From Microbacterium oryzae (GTDB lineage Bacteria; Actinomycetota; Actinomycetes; Actinomycetales; Microbacteriaceae), in contig NZ_JAUEPM010000002.1 in NCBI RefSeq assembly GCF_030406385.1, positions 124,001 to 188,000 on the forward strand: 64,000 bases of DNA, in the 5' to 3' direction. This document shows, piece by piece, positions 24,997 through 33,232 of the stretch. Below the pieces are notes generated by a model. It did no database searches. It saw only the letters and a program-made list of their open reading frames with translations, and was not told the DNA's origin. How positions within the stretch are numbered: position 1 is the first letter of the stretch; every line of letters begins with the position of its first letter. Made by a program: the position numbers and the translations under genes.

Positions 24997-25764
24997 ATGC
25001 GTTTCGTGGACCTGTCCATGCCACTGGATGACGTGGTTCCGGTGGATCCCCCGTTTCTGCGCCCGAAGATCGACTACAAGGATCACGTCGGCGGGCTCAA
25101 GGACATGTATGCGATGTACGGCATCCTGCCCGACCAGTTGCTCGACCAGCAGGGGCTCGCGGCCGAAACCGTCACGATCACCACCCACGCCGGCACACAC
25201 GTCGACGCCCCCTGGCACTACCACCCGACGATGAACAACGGCGAGCGCGCGTGGACGATCGACGAGGTGCCGCTGGACTGGTTCTTCCGGCCGGGCGTCA
25301 AGCTCGACCTCCGCCACCTGCCCAACGGGCATCTTGTCACCCCCGACGACATCGACGCCGAGCTCGAGCGCATCGGATACGAACTGCAGCCGCTGGACAT
25401 CGTGCTGGCGAACACGATCGCGGCGCAGGCCTACGGGCGGGACGACTACATCGACACCGGCATCGGATTCGGGCGCGCTGCGACCCTGCATCTGACCGCG
25501 AGGGGCGTGCGCGTGGTCGGAACGGATGCGTGGGGCTGGGACGTGCCGGTCAGCATCAACCGACGGCAGTTCGAGGAGACCGGCGACCCCTCGATCGTGT
25601 GGGAGGGGCACAAGGCGGGCGCCGAGGTGGGCTATTGCCAGATCGAGAAGCTTCAGCACCTCGATCAGCTGCCGCCATCCGGATTCACCGTAGCCTGCTT
25701 CCCCACCAAGGTGCGTGGCGCGTCGGCCGGGTGGACGCGCGCGGTCGCGATATTCGCTGAATGA
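24997..25764 (+). CDS. Cyclase/kynurenine-formamidase-like metal hydrolase
   Basis: A 255-residue protein with the cyclase-family metal motif TTHAGTHVDAPWHY and a second-site region around GIGFGRAATLHLTARGVRVVGTDAWG. The family includes KynB-type formamidases, isatin hydrolases and polyketide cyclases. I use the ATG at 24997, preceded by GAGAGGAG, instead of an upstream GTG that would overlap the sulfatase. It ends the sulfatase operon. Hydrolysis of an amide, lactone or cyclic ketone of the desulfated compound is possible; the substrate is unknown. Confidence 0.82.
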   Translation: MRFVDLSMPLDDVVPVDPPFLRPKIDYKDHVGGLKDMYAMYGILPDQLLDQQGLAAETVTITTHAGTHVDAPWHYHPTMNNGERAWTIDEVPLDWFFRPGVKLDLRHLPNGHLVTPDDIDAELERIGYELQPLDIVLANTIAAQAYGRDDYIDTGIGFGRAATLHLTARGVRVVGTDAWGWDVPVSINRRQFEETGDPSIVWEGHKAGAEVGYCQIEKLQHLDQLPPSGFTVACFPTKVRGASAGWTRAVAIFAE

Positions 25765-25789
25765 GCGCCCGGATGTCGTGACGCCCGCC

Positions 25790-25843
25790 GATGCCTGGCA
25801 TCGCCACCGGACGGTGGCCGCGGGTGCCGCACGCGCCTAGCGT
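25790..25843 (+). promoter_or_regulatory. Shared-motif promoter 5 (ABM monooxygenase/FAH operon)
   Basis: GATGCCTGGCATC (25790-25802) is a perfect palindrome with a one-base centre. The -10 hexamer TAGCGT at 25838-25843 is 48 bp from its first base and about 53 bases before the gene start. This is the best copy of the motif and defines its symmetry. Confidence 0.75.
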
Positions 25844-25895
25844 GATCACGGTGGGCGAAGCCGCCCCCGACGACGACGTTGAAAGAGGAATGACC

Positions 25896-26189
25896 ATGGC
25901 CTACGTATGCAGCGCCACCTGGACCGCCCTGCCCGGCGAGGAGCAGACCGTTTGCGACGCCCTCGAGCAGCTCTCACCGGCATCCCGCGAGGAGCCCGGG
26001 AACATCTACTACCAGGCGTACCAGAGCCCGGATGAGCCCCGGATCTTCCGCATCTTCGAGGTGTACGCCGACGAGGCCGCCTTCAAGGCGCACGCCACGT
26101 ACCCGCATTTCGAGCAATGGGCACTCGGGCAGGCGATTCCCGCACTCGAGACCAGGCAGCGCGACTTCTACGAGACCTTGGACTTCTGA
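25896..26189 (+). CDS. Antibiotic-biosynthesis-monooxygenase (ABM) domain protein, YgiN-like
   Basis: A 97-residue single ABM domain: VCSATWTALPGEEQTVCDAL, then PGNIYYQAYQSPDEP, then FEVYADEAAFKAHATYPHFE. This is the YgiN/quinol-monooxygenase dimeric ferredoxin-like fold. The start at 25896 is chosen because GAGGA lies 7 bases before it. Members oxidise quinols or multi-ring phenols without cofactor, or are accessory proteins. It is followed one base later by the FAH-fold gene, so both share a promoter. The role in this pathway is unproven. Confidence 0.8.
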   Translation: MAYVCSATWTALPGEEQTVCDALEQLSPASREEPGNIYYQAYQSPDEPRIFRIFEVYADEAAFKAHATYPHFEQWALGQAIPALETRQRDFYETLDF

Positions 26190-26190
26190 C

Positions 26191-27156
26191 ATGGGGCGCT
26201 ATGCGCGCTACGTCGGTGCGAACGGCATCGTTCACACGGGACGGGTCGGGCACGGCAAGCTTCACGACATCCCCGGCGATCCCGAGATCCTGGAGCTGTT
26301 GAACAGGCCGGCCGACGTTCGTCGGGATCTCGACGTGCGCGCCGGCCGGATGCAGAAGCTGCCGATCGAGGACGCGACCTTCGCGGCTCCGGTGCAGCCG
26401 AGGGCCATGCGGGACTTCCTGGTATTCGAGGCCCACATCGCCGGAATGAAGAAGAGCGAGCCCGGCAACGGTGCGGTTCCCGAGCAGTGGTATCAGGCGC
26501 CGGCCTTCCTGTTCATGAACCCGTGGTCGGTTCTGCCGACGGGCGCCGACGTGCCGATGCCGCCCTTCACCCGCAAGCTCGACTTCGAGCTCGAGGTGGC
26601 GATGATCGTCAAGGACACGGTGAAGGACGTCCCGATCGAAGAGGCGGCGGAGCACATCGCCGGCTTCTGCCTGCTCAACGACTGGAGCGCTCGCGACATC
26701 CAGGGCGATGAGATGCGCGTGGGACTCGGACCCTCGAAGGGCAAGGACTTCGCGAACACGCTCGGACCGTGGATCACCACCCCTGACGAGCTCGAGCAGT
26801 ACCGCGAAGGAGACCGATACGCGCTCGAGATGTCCGTCGCGATCAATGGCGAGGTCATCGGCACCGACAATCTGCGCAATATGTCGTGGTCCTTCGAAGA
26901 GATGCTCGTGCATGCCTCGCGCGATGCCTGGGTGGGCGCCGGCGACGTCCTCGCGACCGGGACCGCTTCCCAAGGGGCGCTCTCGGAGCGCTGGGCCCGC
27001 AGCGGCTCCCTGACACCCCCGCCTCTCCAGGTCGGCGACGTGGTGACGATGACCGTCGAGGGGCTGGGAACGATCGAGAACCGCATCGTGGAGACGACGA
27101 GCCCCGGACACACCGTGCCGCCGGCGCGGCGGACGTACGGTCCCGACCGGCTCTGA
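26191..27156 (+). CDS. Fumarylacetoacetate hydrolase (FAH) family protein
   Basis: A 321-residue protein with the FAH catalytic domain in its C-terminal two thirds: LDFELEVAMIVKD (acidic metal ligands), FCLLNDWSARDIQ (Asp ligand), GPSKGKDFANTLGPWI and VGAGDVLATGTASQG. The N-terminal 75 residues are shorter than in eukaryotic FAH. The family hydrolyses or decarboxylates beta-keto acids from aromatic ring cleavage (fumarylpyruvate, acylpyruvate, OHED). In this setting it is a good candidate for the enzyme acting after extradiol cleavage. The start is the ATG one base after the upstream stop. Confidence 0.85.
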   Translation: MGRYARYVGANGIVHTGRVGHGKLHDIPGDPEILELLNRPADVRRDLDVRAGRMQKLPIEDATFAAPVQPRAMRDFLVFEAHIAGMKKSEPGNGAVPEQWYQAPAFLFMNPWSVLPTGADVPMPPFTRKLDFELEVAMIVKDTVKDVPIEEAAEHIAGFCLLNDWSARDIQGDEMRVGLGPSKGKDFANTLGPWITTPDELEQYREGDRYALEMSVAINGEVIGTDNLRNMSWSFEEMLVHASRDAWVGAGDVLATGTASQGALSERWARSGSLTPPPLQVGDVVTMTVEGLGTIENRIVETTSPGHTVPPARRTYGPDRL

Positions 27157-27174
27157 CGAACCCAGCCTGTGGGC

Positions 27175-28131
27175 TCATCCCTCCGGGGGCGCCGTCGTCC
27201 GTTCGACCGGGCTCGCTGTCGCGGCGAGGTCCGCGTGAAGGGCGGCGGCCAGGCGCTCTCGGAACCACCTGTGCGCCGGATCGGCGTCATGACTCTCATG
27301 CCACCACAGGTTCAGCGCGATCGGAACCGAGCCGAAGGGCGCAGGCACGCCGATCGTTCCCGTGGGAGGGCCCAGCACCTCGGCCAGCGCCCGGGGCACC
27401 ACGGCGACGAGGTCGGTGCCGGCCACCACGGAGGGCAGCGGCAGAAACGACGACGTGGTCACGCGTGGCTCCCGACGGTCGACGCCGAGCTCGCGCAGGC
27501 GCCGGTCGGCGGGCGTGTAGTGCAGTCGACCGAAGCGGGCGACCGCCTGTGGCAGGGCGAGGAAGTCCTCGAACGACAGCGCGCCGTCATGCAATGCCGG
27601 GTTCGCCGCATCGACGAGGCACACGTACTCGTCCTCCAGCAGTGGCAGGTGGGGGCCGTCGATGCCGGTCCCCGGCACCGTGATCACGAAGTCGTGCGTG
27701 ATGAGATCGCGCTCGCTCTCCATCGGGCGCTCCGGCAGCGGCATGAGGTCGACCTGCATGAGCGGAGCGTCGGCGAGGACGGCGGCCAACGCGGGGCGCA
27801 GCCGCATCACGCCGTAGTCGGTCACCATGATGGTGAAGGCCCGCCGAGCGGTTGTCGGCTCGGGAAGGCGCTCGCCGGTGAGCACCCGCTCGATGAGCGG
27901 CACGGTCGCCTGCACCTGCGGCAGCAGAAGCCGGGCGAACGGGGTCAGCTCATAGTCGCGCCCCACGCGCACTAGGAGCTCGTCGTTGAAGGCGACGCGC
28001 AGCCGCGACAGCGCCGAGCTCATCGACGACTGTCCCAATCGCACCCGCTGACCCGCGCGCGTGACGTTCGCCTCTTCGAGGAGCGCGCGCAGGGGGATGA
28101 GGAGATTCAGGTCGTAACCGCCGTTGGCCAT
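27175..28131 (-). CDS. LysR-family transcriptional regulator A
   Basis: A 318-residue LysR regulator. The N-terminal winged helix is LLIPLRALLEEANVTRAGQR followed by LGQSSMSSALSRLRVAFND, of the NodD/PcpR-like type in which LNLL replaces the usual LR.F. The effector domain spans residues 95-300. It is convergent with the FAH gene and divergent from the SDR at 28310, with shared-motif promoter 6 between them. It is therefore one of three candidates for the factor that binds the motif. The effector is unknown. Confidence 0.88.
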   Translation of the reverse strand: MANGGYDLNLLIPLRALLEEANVTRAGQRVRLGQSSMSSALSRLRVAFNDELLVRVGRDYELTPFARLLLPQVQATVPLIERVLTGERLPEPTTARRAFTIMVTDYGVMRLRPALAAVLADAPLMQVDLMPLPERPMESERDLITHDFVITVPGTGIDGPHLPLLEDEYVCLVDAANPALHDGALSFEDFLALPQAVARFGRLHYTPADRRLRELGVDRREPRVTTSSFLPLPSVVAGTDLVAVVPRALAEVLGPPTGTIGVPAPFGSVPIALNLWWHESHDADPAHRWFRERLAAALHADLAATASPVERTTAPPEG

Positions 28132-28193
28132 GGCGGCATGCTAGCGCGCTCACCCTCGCCCTCCTGCTCTCGTCCTCGCCGCCGTGCGGAGAT

Positions 28194-28247
28194 GATGGCA
28201 GGTATGCCGGCTGCGCCGTTACACGGAGAGGTGGAGTTCCCTAACGT
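28194..28247 (+). promoter_or_regulatory. Shared-motif promoter 6 (SDR)
   Basis: GATGGCAGGTATG (28194-28206), with the -10 hexamer TAACGT at 28242-28247, 48 bp from the first base and about 62 bases before the SDR start. TTACAC at 28219-28224 gives a 17-base spacer to the -10. The site lies about 60-70 bp upstream of the divergent LysR start. Confidence 0.65.
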
Positions 28248-28309
28248 GGGATCGGCGATCTGCCGTCCGTTCGCGAAGCGGCAGGGCGCACTCAGCGAAG
28301 GAGGAGCAC

Positions 28310-29074
28310 ATGGGTCGGCTTGAGGGCAAGATCGCACTGATCACGGGGATCGGCGGGGGGATGGGGCGGGATGCGGCGCGGCGCTTCGCCGCAGAAGGCG
28401 CGAAGGTCGTCGGCTGCGACATCAACGCCGAGACGCTGGACGAGACGGTTCGCATCGTGCGGGAGGAGGGCGGCGAGATCGCTGGGTTCGGTGACATCGA
28501 CCTCACCGATCCCGATGTCACCGAGCGATGGGTGGCGGAGGCCGCAGACGTTTACGGCGGCATCGACATCCTCTACAACAACGCCGGGATCCAGCGGTTC
28601 GCACCGATCGACGAGCTCACCGTGGCGGACTGGGAGCTCAACCTCAAGGGTGAGCTCAGCATCGTCTTCTACGCGGTGCGTGCGGCGTGGAAGCACCTCG
28701 CGCAGCGCCGCGGCGTGATCGTGAACATCGGCTCGATCGCCGGGATCCGCGGGGTGGAATTCGCTCCCCAGAACGTGCACGGCAGCGCCAAGGCCGGCGT
28801 CATCAACCTGACCCAGCACCTCGCCGTGGAGGGCGGGCCGCTCGGCATCCGCGCGGTGTGCATCTCGCCCGGCTTCGTCGTCACTCCGGCGACGAAGTTC
28901 CTCGTCGACAACCCGCCGCCCGCCGTGGAGGCGACGTGGGGCCGCATCCCGCTGCGTCGCGTCGGCCAGACCTCCGATATCGTCAACGCGGCGGTCTTCC
29001 TCGCCTCCGACGAGGCCTCGTGGATCACCGGCATCAACCTCGTCGTCGACGGCGGAGGCTCGGTCATCGGCTGA
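28310..29074 (+). CDS. Short-chain dehydrogenase/reductase (SDR)
   Basis: A 254-residue classical SDR: ITGIGGGMGRDAARRF at the cofactor site, YNNAGIQRF, active-site Ser in VIVNIGSIAGI, and a C-terminal ITGINLVVDGGGSV. The catalytic Tyr position reads VHGSAKAG, where the usual YxxxK is replaced by His-Gly-Ser-Ala-Lys, so the Tyr is missing. The ribosome site is GGAGGAG. This may be a divergent SDR with an altered acid/base or another reaction. It is transcribed alone from a shared-motif promoter. Confidence 0.8.
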   Translation: MGRLEGKIALITGIGGGMGRDAARRFAAEGAKVVGCDINAETLDETVRIVREEGGEIAGFGDIDLTDPDVTERWVAEAADVYGGIDILYNNAGIQRFAPIDELTVADWELNLKGELSIVFYAVRAAWKHLAQRRGVIVNIGSIAGIRGVEFAPQNVHGSAKAGVINLTQHLAVEGGPLGIRAVCISPGFVVTPATKFLVDNPPPAVEATWGRIPLRRVGQTSDIVNAAVFLASDEASWITGINLVVDGGGSVIG

Positions 29075-29114
29075 GGTCGGGCAGGACAGCGGGTCTCCCC
29101 TGCGATCGAACCGC

Positions 29115-29168
29115 GATGGCTGGTATCCCCCCAGCCGCGTTTCGGCTTGTCGCGGGTGTCTCTACTGT
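29115..29168 (+). promoter_or_regulatory. Shared-motif promoter 7 (oxidase/SDR operon)
   Basis: GATGGCTGGTATC (29115-29127) with the -10 hexamer TACTGT at 29163-29168, 48 bp from the first base and about 50 bases before the oxidase start. TTTCGG at 29140-29145 is a weak -35 with a 17-base spacer. Confidence 0.7.
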
Positions 29169-29218
29169 CGGGGGTGGAAGCCGCGCCGTCGCGGCATACT
29201 CGAGCGAGGAGCCCGCCG

Positions 29219-30652
29219 TTGACGTCTGACACCCTCACGATTCCCCCTTTCGACGGTCGCCTCGTGCTGCCCGAACACGCGGACTGGGACGACGCCCGGG
29301 TGGGGCGTGTCTTCAACGGACGTCGACCGGATCGGCAGCCGGATGCGGTGCTGATCGCCGAGTCGGTCGAAGACGTGCAGCGCGGAGTGCGGCTGGCCGC
29401 CGAGCGGGGCTGGACGGTCGCCGTGCGCTCCGGCGGCCACGCGTGGGCCGCGTGGAGCGTGCGTGACGGCGGCCTGCTGATCGATCTCGGCGCTCTTCGG
29501 GACATCTCTTACGACGAGCAGAGCGAGATCGTCTCGGCAGGACCGGCGACCAAAGGCGGTGATGAGCTGTCGCCGTACCTCGAAGCATATGGGCGCTTCT
29601 TCAACGGTGGCCACTGCCCGTCGGTCGGCATCGGGGGATTCCTGCTGCAGGGCGGACAGGGCTGGAACCAGCGAGGCTGGGGCTGGGCCGCCGAGTCCGT
29701 GGTCGCGGTCGATGTGGTGACGGCCGACGGCGAGCTGATCCGCGCCGATTCGGAGCAGAACAGCGACCTCTTCTGGGCGGCCCGCGGCGCGGGCCCGACC
29801 TTCCCGGGCATCGTCGTGCGATTCCACATCAAGACCCGCCCGATCTTCGGCCACCTTGCTCACACGGTGCACGGGTACGAGCTCGAGGACTTCGCCGAGG
29901 TCATGCAGTGGCTGTACCGGGTGCATCACCGCGTACCCGACAACGTGGAGATCGTGGCTGTGTCCACGCCGGTGCCGCTCGAGGACGGGACCGAGCGCCG
30001 ATTGCTCCTGGTGACGGCCCTGGCGTTCGGGGACGACGAGCAGCACGCTCGCGAGTCGCTCGCTGAGTTCACCGCGAGCCCGTTGCTCGACCGGGCGGTG
30101 TTCGTCCAGGACGCCTCCCCTTCGACGATGGCCGAACAGCGCGTCCAGCAGGAGCTGCAGAACCCGGAGCACTGGCACTACATCACCGACAACGCGTGGA
30201 TCGACGGTGAGAACACCCCGGAGGGCATCTTGCGGATGGTCGAGCACATCCGTCCGCTCTTCACGACCAACCCCACCGAGAAGGGCTTCGCGATCTGGAT
30301 GAGCAACGCTCCACGCCGGCCACTGCCCGACATGGCGTTCTCACTCCAGACCGACGCGTACGTAGCCGCCTACACCGTGTACGAGGATGCATCGGAATAC
30401 GCCCGCAACAGGGCGTGGGTCAGCGAGGTGTTCGCCCACGCGCAGCCGGTCACGGCCGGACAGTACCTCGGCGACTCCGACATGACCCACCGGCAGCTCC
30501 GAGTGATGGCGCCCGAGAACTGGGTGCGGCTGCTCGAGATCATCCAGGCCCGCGATCCTGAGGGTCGCTTCCACCGCTACCTGGCGCGGGACAGCGATCG
30601 GTTGAATCACAATCACTGGGAGATCGACCAGGTCGCGGACGTTCCGGGATGA
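29219..30652 (+). CDS. FAD-binding berberine-bridge-type oxidase
   Basis: A 477-residue PCMH-type flavoprotein. The FAD site shows WTVAVRSGGHAWAAWSVRDG, with the His position for covalent 8-alpha FAD linkage, and a central HCPSVGIGGFLLQGGQGWN segment. The C-terminal berberine-bridge domain ends NHNHWEID. The Cys that gives a second covalent bond in some members is a candidate in GGHCPSVG. The start is a TTG at 29219, preceded by GAGGAG; no ATG is better placed. It likely oxidises a hydroxyl or ring position with O2. The substrate is unknown. Confidence 0.82.
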   Translation: MTSDTLTIPPFDGRLVLPEHADWDDARVGRVFNGRRPDRQPDAVLIAESVEDVQRGVRLAAERGWTVAVRSGGHAWAAWSVRDGGLLIDLGALRDISYDEQSEIVSAGPATKGGDELSPYLEAYGRFFNGGHCPSVGIGGFLLQGGQGWNQRGWGWAAESVVAVDVVTADGELIRADSEQNSDLFWAARGAGPTFPGIVVRFHIKTRPIFGHLAHTVHGYELEDFAEVMQWLYRVHHRVPDNVEIVAVSTPVPLEDGTERRLLLVTALAFGDDEQHARESLAEFTASPLLDRAVFVQDASPSTMAEQRVQQELQNPEHWHYITDNAWIDGENTPEGILRMVEHIRPLFTTNPTEKGFAIWMSNAPRRPLPDMAFSLQTDAYVAAYTVYEDASEYARNRAWVSEVFAHAQPVTAGQYLGDSDMTHRQLRVMAPENWVRLLEIIQARDPEGRFHRYLARDSDRLNHNHWEIDQVADVPG

Positions 30653-31434
30653 GCGCATCCGTCTCCACGCTCGAGGGCATGTTCTCCTGCGCGGGGCAGG
30701 TGGCGGTCGTCACCGGCGGTGCGACCGGGATCGGCCGCGGCTGCGCCGAGGCGCTCGCGGCCGCCGGCGCGACGGTGGTGATCGCCGGACTCGCCGCGAG
30801 CGAGCCGGAGCGCGCGGCGCAGGAGATCCGGGACGACGGCAAGACCGCGATCGGCATGGACTGCGACGTCACGGATGGCGCGTCCCTCACGACACTGGTC
30901 CAGGGCATCGTCGAACGATTCGGTCGGATCGACACGGTCCTCGCGAATGCCGGCGCGGCGCTCGACGACCCGAGCGCCCCCGATGACCTCGAGGATCTCG
31001 ACCGGATGTTCGATCTGCATGTGCGTTCGGTGGTGCGCCTGTCGCAGCGCGCCCTGCCCATCATGGCCGACGGCGGCGGCGGCGCCTTCCTGGTGATGTC
31101 GAGCCTGTCGGGGCTCCGCGGCAACCGCGCCATCGGCAGCTACGGAATCACCAAGGCGGCGAACGCACAGCTCGCTCGCAACGTCGCCGTCCAGTGGGGC
31201 CCGCGAGGCATCCGATCGAACGCGCTGTCACCGGGCGTGATCGCGACCGACTTCGCCCGTCCGATCACGGGCGACCCGGATGCCGCCCGGACGCGACTCG
31301 GCAAGACGCCCCTCGGCCGCTTCGGCACACCGGCCGAGATCGGCGCGGCAGTCGTCTGGCTCGCCTCGCCCGGCGGCGCCTTCGTCAGCGGGCAGAACAT
31401 CGTCATCGACGGCGGCACGCTGGCCGCGGATTGA
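30649..31434 (+). CDS. Short-chain dehydrogenase/reductase (SDR)
   Basis: A 261-residue classical SDR overlapping the oxidase by ATGA. It has AVVTGGATGIGRGCAEALAA, LANAGAALD, Ser in FLVMSSLSGL, catalytic YGITKAANAQ, and SGQNIVIDGGTLA at the end. All catalytic residues are in place, in contrast to the SDR at 28310. It belongs to the same three-gene operon as the oxidase and the next SDR. It probably oxidises or reduces the oxidase's substrate or product. Confidence 0.9.
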   Translation: MSASVSTLEGMFSCAGQVAVVTGGATGIGRGCAEALAAAGATVVIAGLAASEPERAAQEIRDDGKTAIGMDCDVTDGASLTTLVQGIVERFGRIDTVLANAGAALDDPSAPDDLEDLDRMFDLHVRSVVRLSQRALPIMADGGGGAFLVMSSLSGLRGNRAIGSYGITKAANAQLARNVAVQWGPRGIRSNALSPGVIATDFARPITGDPDAARTRLGKTPLGRFGTPAEIGAAVVWLASPGGAFVSGQNIVIDGGTLAAD

Positions 31435-31446
31435 AAGGAGATGCGG

Positions 31447-32160
31447 ATGAACGCACGCACAGCGATCGTCAGCGGTGGTGCCCGGGGCATCGGAGATGCC
31501 ATCGCCCAGCGGCTGCAGGCGCACGGGGTCGACGTCGTCAGCCTGGACATCGCGGAACCGCCGGTCCCGCGAGAGGGCGTGCTGTACGTGTCGTGCGACA
31601 TCGCCGATCCCGGGGCGGTGAGCTCGGCCGTCGAGCGGGTGGCTGCGGAGCGGGGAGCGGTGAGCGTCCTCGTGCACTGCGCCGCGTTCCAGCGCACGGC
31701 TCCCTTCGTGGAGCTCCAGCCCGCCGACTGGGCGCGCACCTTCCGCGTGAACGTCGACGGCGCCTTCCACCTCCTGCAGGCGACAGTCCCCGGGATGCGC
31801 GCCGCGGGCTGGGGGCGCATCGTCCTCATCACCTCGTCGACCTACTTCACGCCGCCGGCCGGCATGAGCCACTACATCGCCAGCAAGGGTGCGCTGACGG
31901 GGCTGGTGCGCGGTCTGTCGATGGAACTGGGCGCGGACGGGATCACCGTGAACGCGGTCGCCCCCGGCCTCACGGGCACGGACAATGCGATCCGAGACAT
32001 CCCGGAGTCCCACTTCGCGCTGGTGCGCGGCCGCCAGGCGATTCCCCGCACCGGCGAACCCGACGACATCGCCGCAGCGGTGGGGTTCCTCGTGTCGGAC
32101 GATGCGAGCTTCATATCCGGGCAGACGGTGCTCGTGGATGGCGGTGAGAGTCGCGTCTGA
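31447..32160 (+). CDS. Short-chain dehydrogenase/reductase (SDR)
   Basis: A 237-residue SDR with IVSGGARGIGDAIAQRL, HCAAFQRTAPF in the NNAG position (a variant), Ser in VLITSSTYF, catalytic YIASKGALTG, and SGQTVLVDGGES. I start it at the ATG at 31447, because AAAGGAG lies 7 bases before it; the earlier ATG at 31441 abuts the ribosome site. It is the last gene of the oxidase operon and is followed by a LysR gene 73 bases later. Confidence 0.88.
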   Translation: MNARTAIVSGGARGIGDAIAQRLQAHGVDVVSLDIAEPPVPREGVLYVSCDIADPGAVSSAVERVAAERGAVSVLVHCAAFQRTAPFVELQPADWARTFRVNVDGAFHLLQATVPGMRAAGWGRIVLITSSTYFTPPAGMSHYIASKGALTGLVRGLSMELGADGITVNAVAPGLTGTDNAIRDIPESHFALVRGRQAIPRTGEPDDIAAAVGFLVSDDASFISGQTVLVDGGESRV

Positions 32161-32233
32161 GGATGCAGAGATGGTGGGTGGCCATTCCGTAGGATGGGAA
32201 GTCCGTTCCCTCCCTCGATTCGGATTCAGCGCC

Positions 32234-33157
32234 GTGACCGACGTCCGCAAGCTCGACCTCAACCTCGTCGTCGTGCTCGACGCGCTGCTCACCGAGCGGA
32301 ACCTGACCCGCGCCGGTGAGCGCATCGCCATGACGCAGCCTGCGGTGAGCAGCTCCCTGGCCCGATTGCGGGAGTTGTTCGACGATGCGCTGTTGGAGCG
32401 GGAGGGGCGTGGCTTCGTTCTCACGCCGCGCGCCGAGTCGCTCGTTCCCATCGTCGCGGAGTGCATGACGGAGATCCATCGGACGTTCGAGGTGCTGCCG
32501 AAGTTCGACCCGCAGACGAGCACGCGTACTTTCCTGGTCTCCGCGAGCGACTACGTCCTGTCCGAGATCACCAGCCCGCTGCTGAGTCTGTTGCAGCGCG
32601 ACGCGCCGCGCACACGCGTGGAGTTCACATCGCTCCAGACGCATGCGATGATCTCGCCGATCGATCTGCTCCGCTGCGACGTCAGCATCGCGGGCACGGG
32701 CAGGGGAGTGCCCGGCAAGCGCGCCTCGCTCTTCTCGGACCGCTTCGTCTGCCTGGTGGATGCGGCCAATCCGGCTCTCGAGAACGGCCGGCTGTCTCTC
32801 GAGGCGCTGAGTCGGCTGCGACACGTCAAGTCCACGTTCGGCGCGAACCCCGCCACTCACATCGACGACATGCTCAGCGCGGCCGATCTGGTCCCGTCGG
32901 TCGCCGCGACCGTGGTGGGCTTCCTGCCGGTCCCGTTCGCCATCGCCGGCACGCCGTGGGTCGGGTGGGTGCCCGAGCGCACCGCGCACCGATACGCCGC
33001 TCCGCTCGGTCTGGTGATCGCCGAGACGCCGATCGTGCCGAGCGTGCTCGTCGAGGCTGCGCACTGGCACCCGTCGAAATCGGATGACACCGCGCTCCAG
33101 TGGCTGGTGGGACGCCTCCGAGTCGCCGCCGAGCTCGTGGAATTCGGCGGGAGCTAG
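32234..33157 (+). CDS. LysR-family transcriptional regulator B
   Basis: A 307-residue LysR regulator of the NodD/PcpR-like type: LDLNLVVVLDALLTERNLTRA, then MTQPAVSSSLARLRELFDD. The effector domain follows residue 95 with FLVSASDYVLSEI. The start is a GTG at 32234; no strong ribosome site is seen, and the gene may be read through from the upstream SDR operon. It is a homologue of regulator A at 27175. It is a candidate controller of the nearby shared-motif promoters or of pobA. Confidence 0.85.
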   Translation: MTDVRKLDLNLVVVLDALLTERNLTRAGERIAMTQPAVSSSLARLRELFDDALLEREGRGFVLTPRAESLVPIVAECMTEIHRTFEVLPKFDPQTSTRTFLVSASDYVLSEITSPLLSLLQRDAPRTRVEFTSLQTHAMISPIDLLRCDVSIAGTGRGVPGKRASLFSDRFVCLVDAANPALENGRLSLEALSRLRHVKSTFGANPATHIDDMLSAADLVPSVAATVVGFLPVPFAIAGTPWVGWVPERTAHRYAAPLGLVIAETPIVPSVLVEAAHWHPSKSDDTALQWLVGRLRVAAELVEFGGS

Positions 33158-33232
33158 GAGCGGACCCGTCGCGCTTCGGCCGGTCGGCGCCGGGGCGAGG
33201 ACGGCGCGAGGCGCGACGGCCCCTCCGGCCGC

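Noticed and set aside
28153..28206. Shared motif acting also toward the divergent LysR gene
   Set aside because: At 48 bp on the minus strand the sequence is CGAGGG, not a TANNNT hexamer, so this copy seems to serve only the rightward SDR gene.
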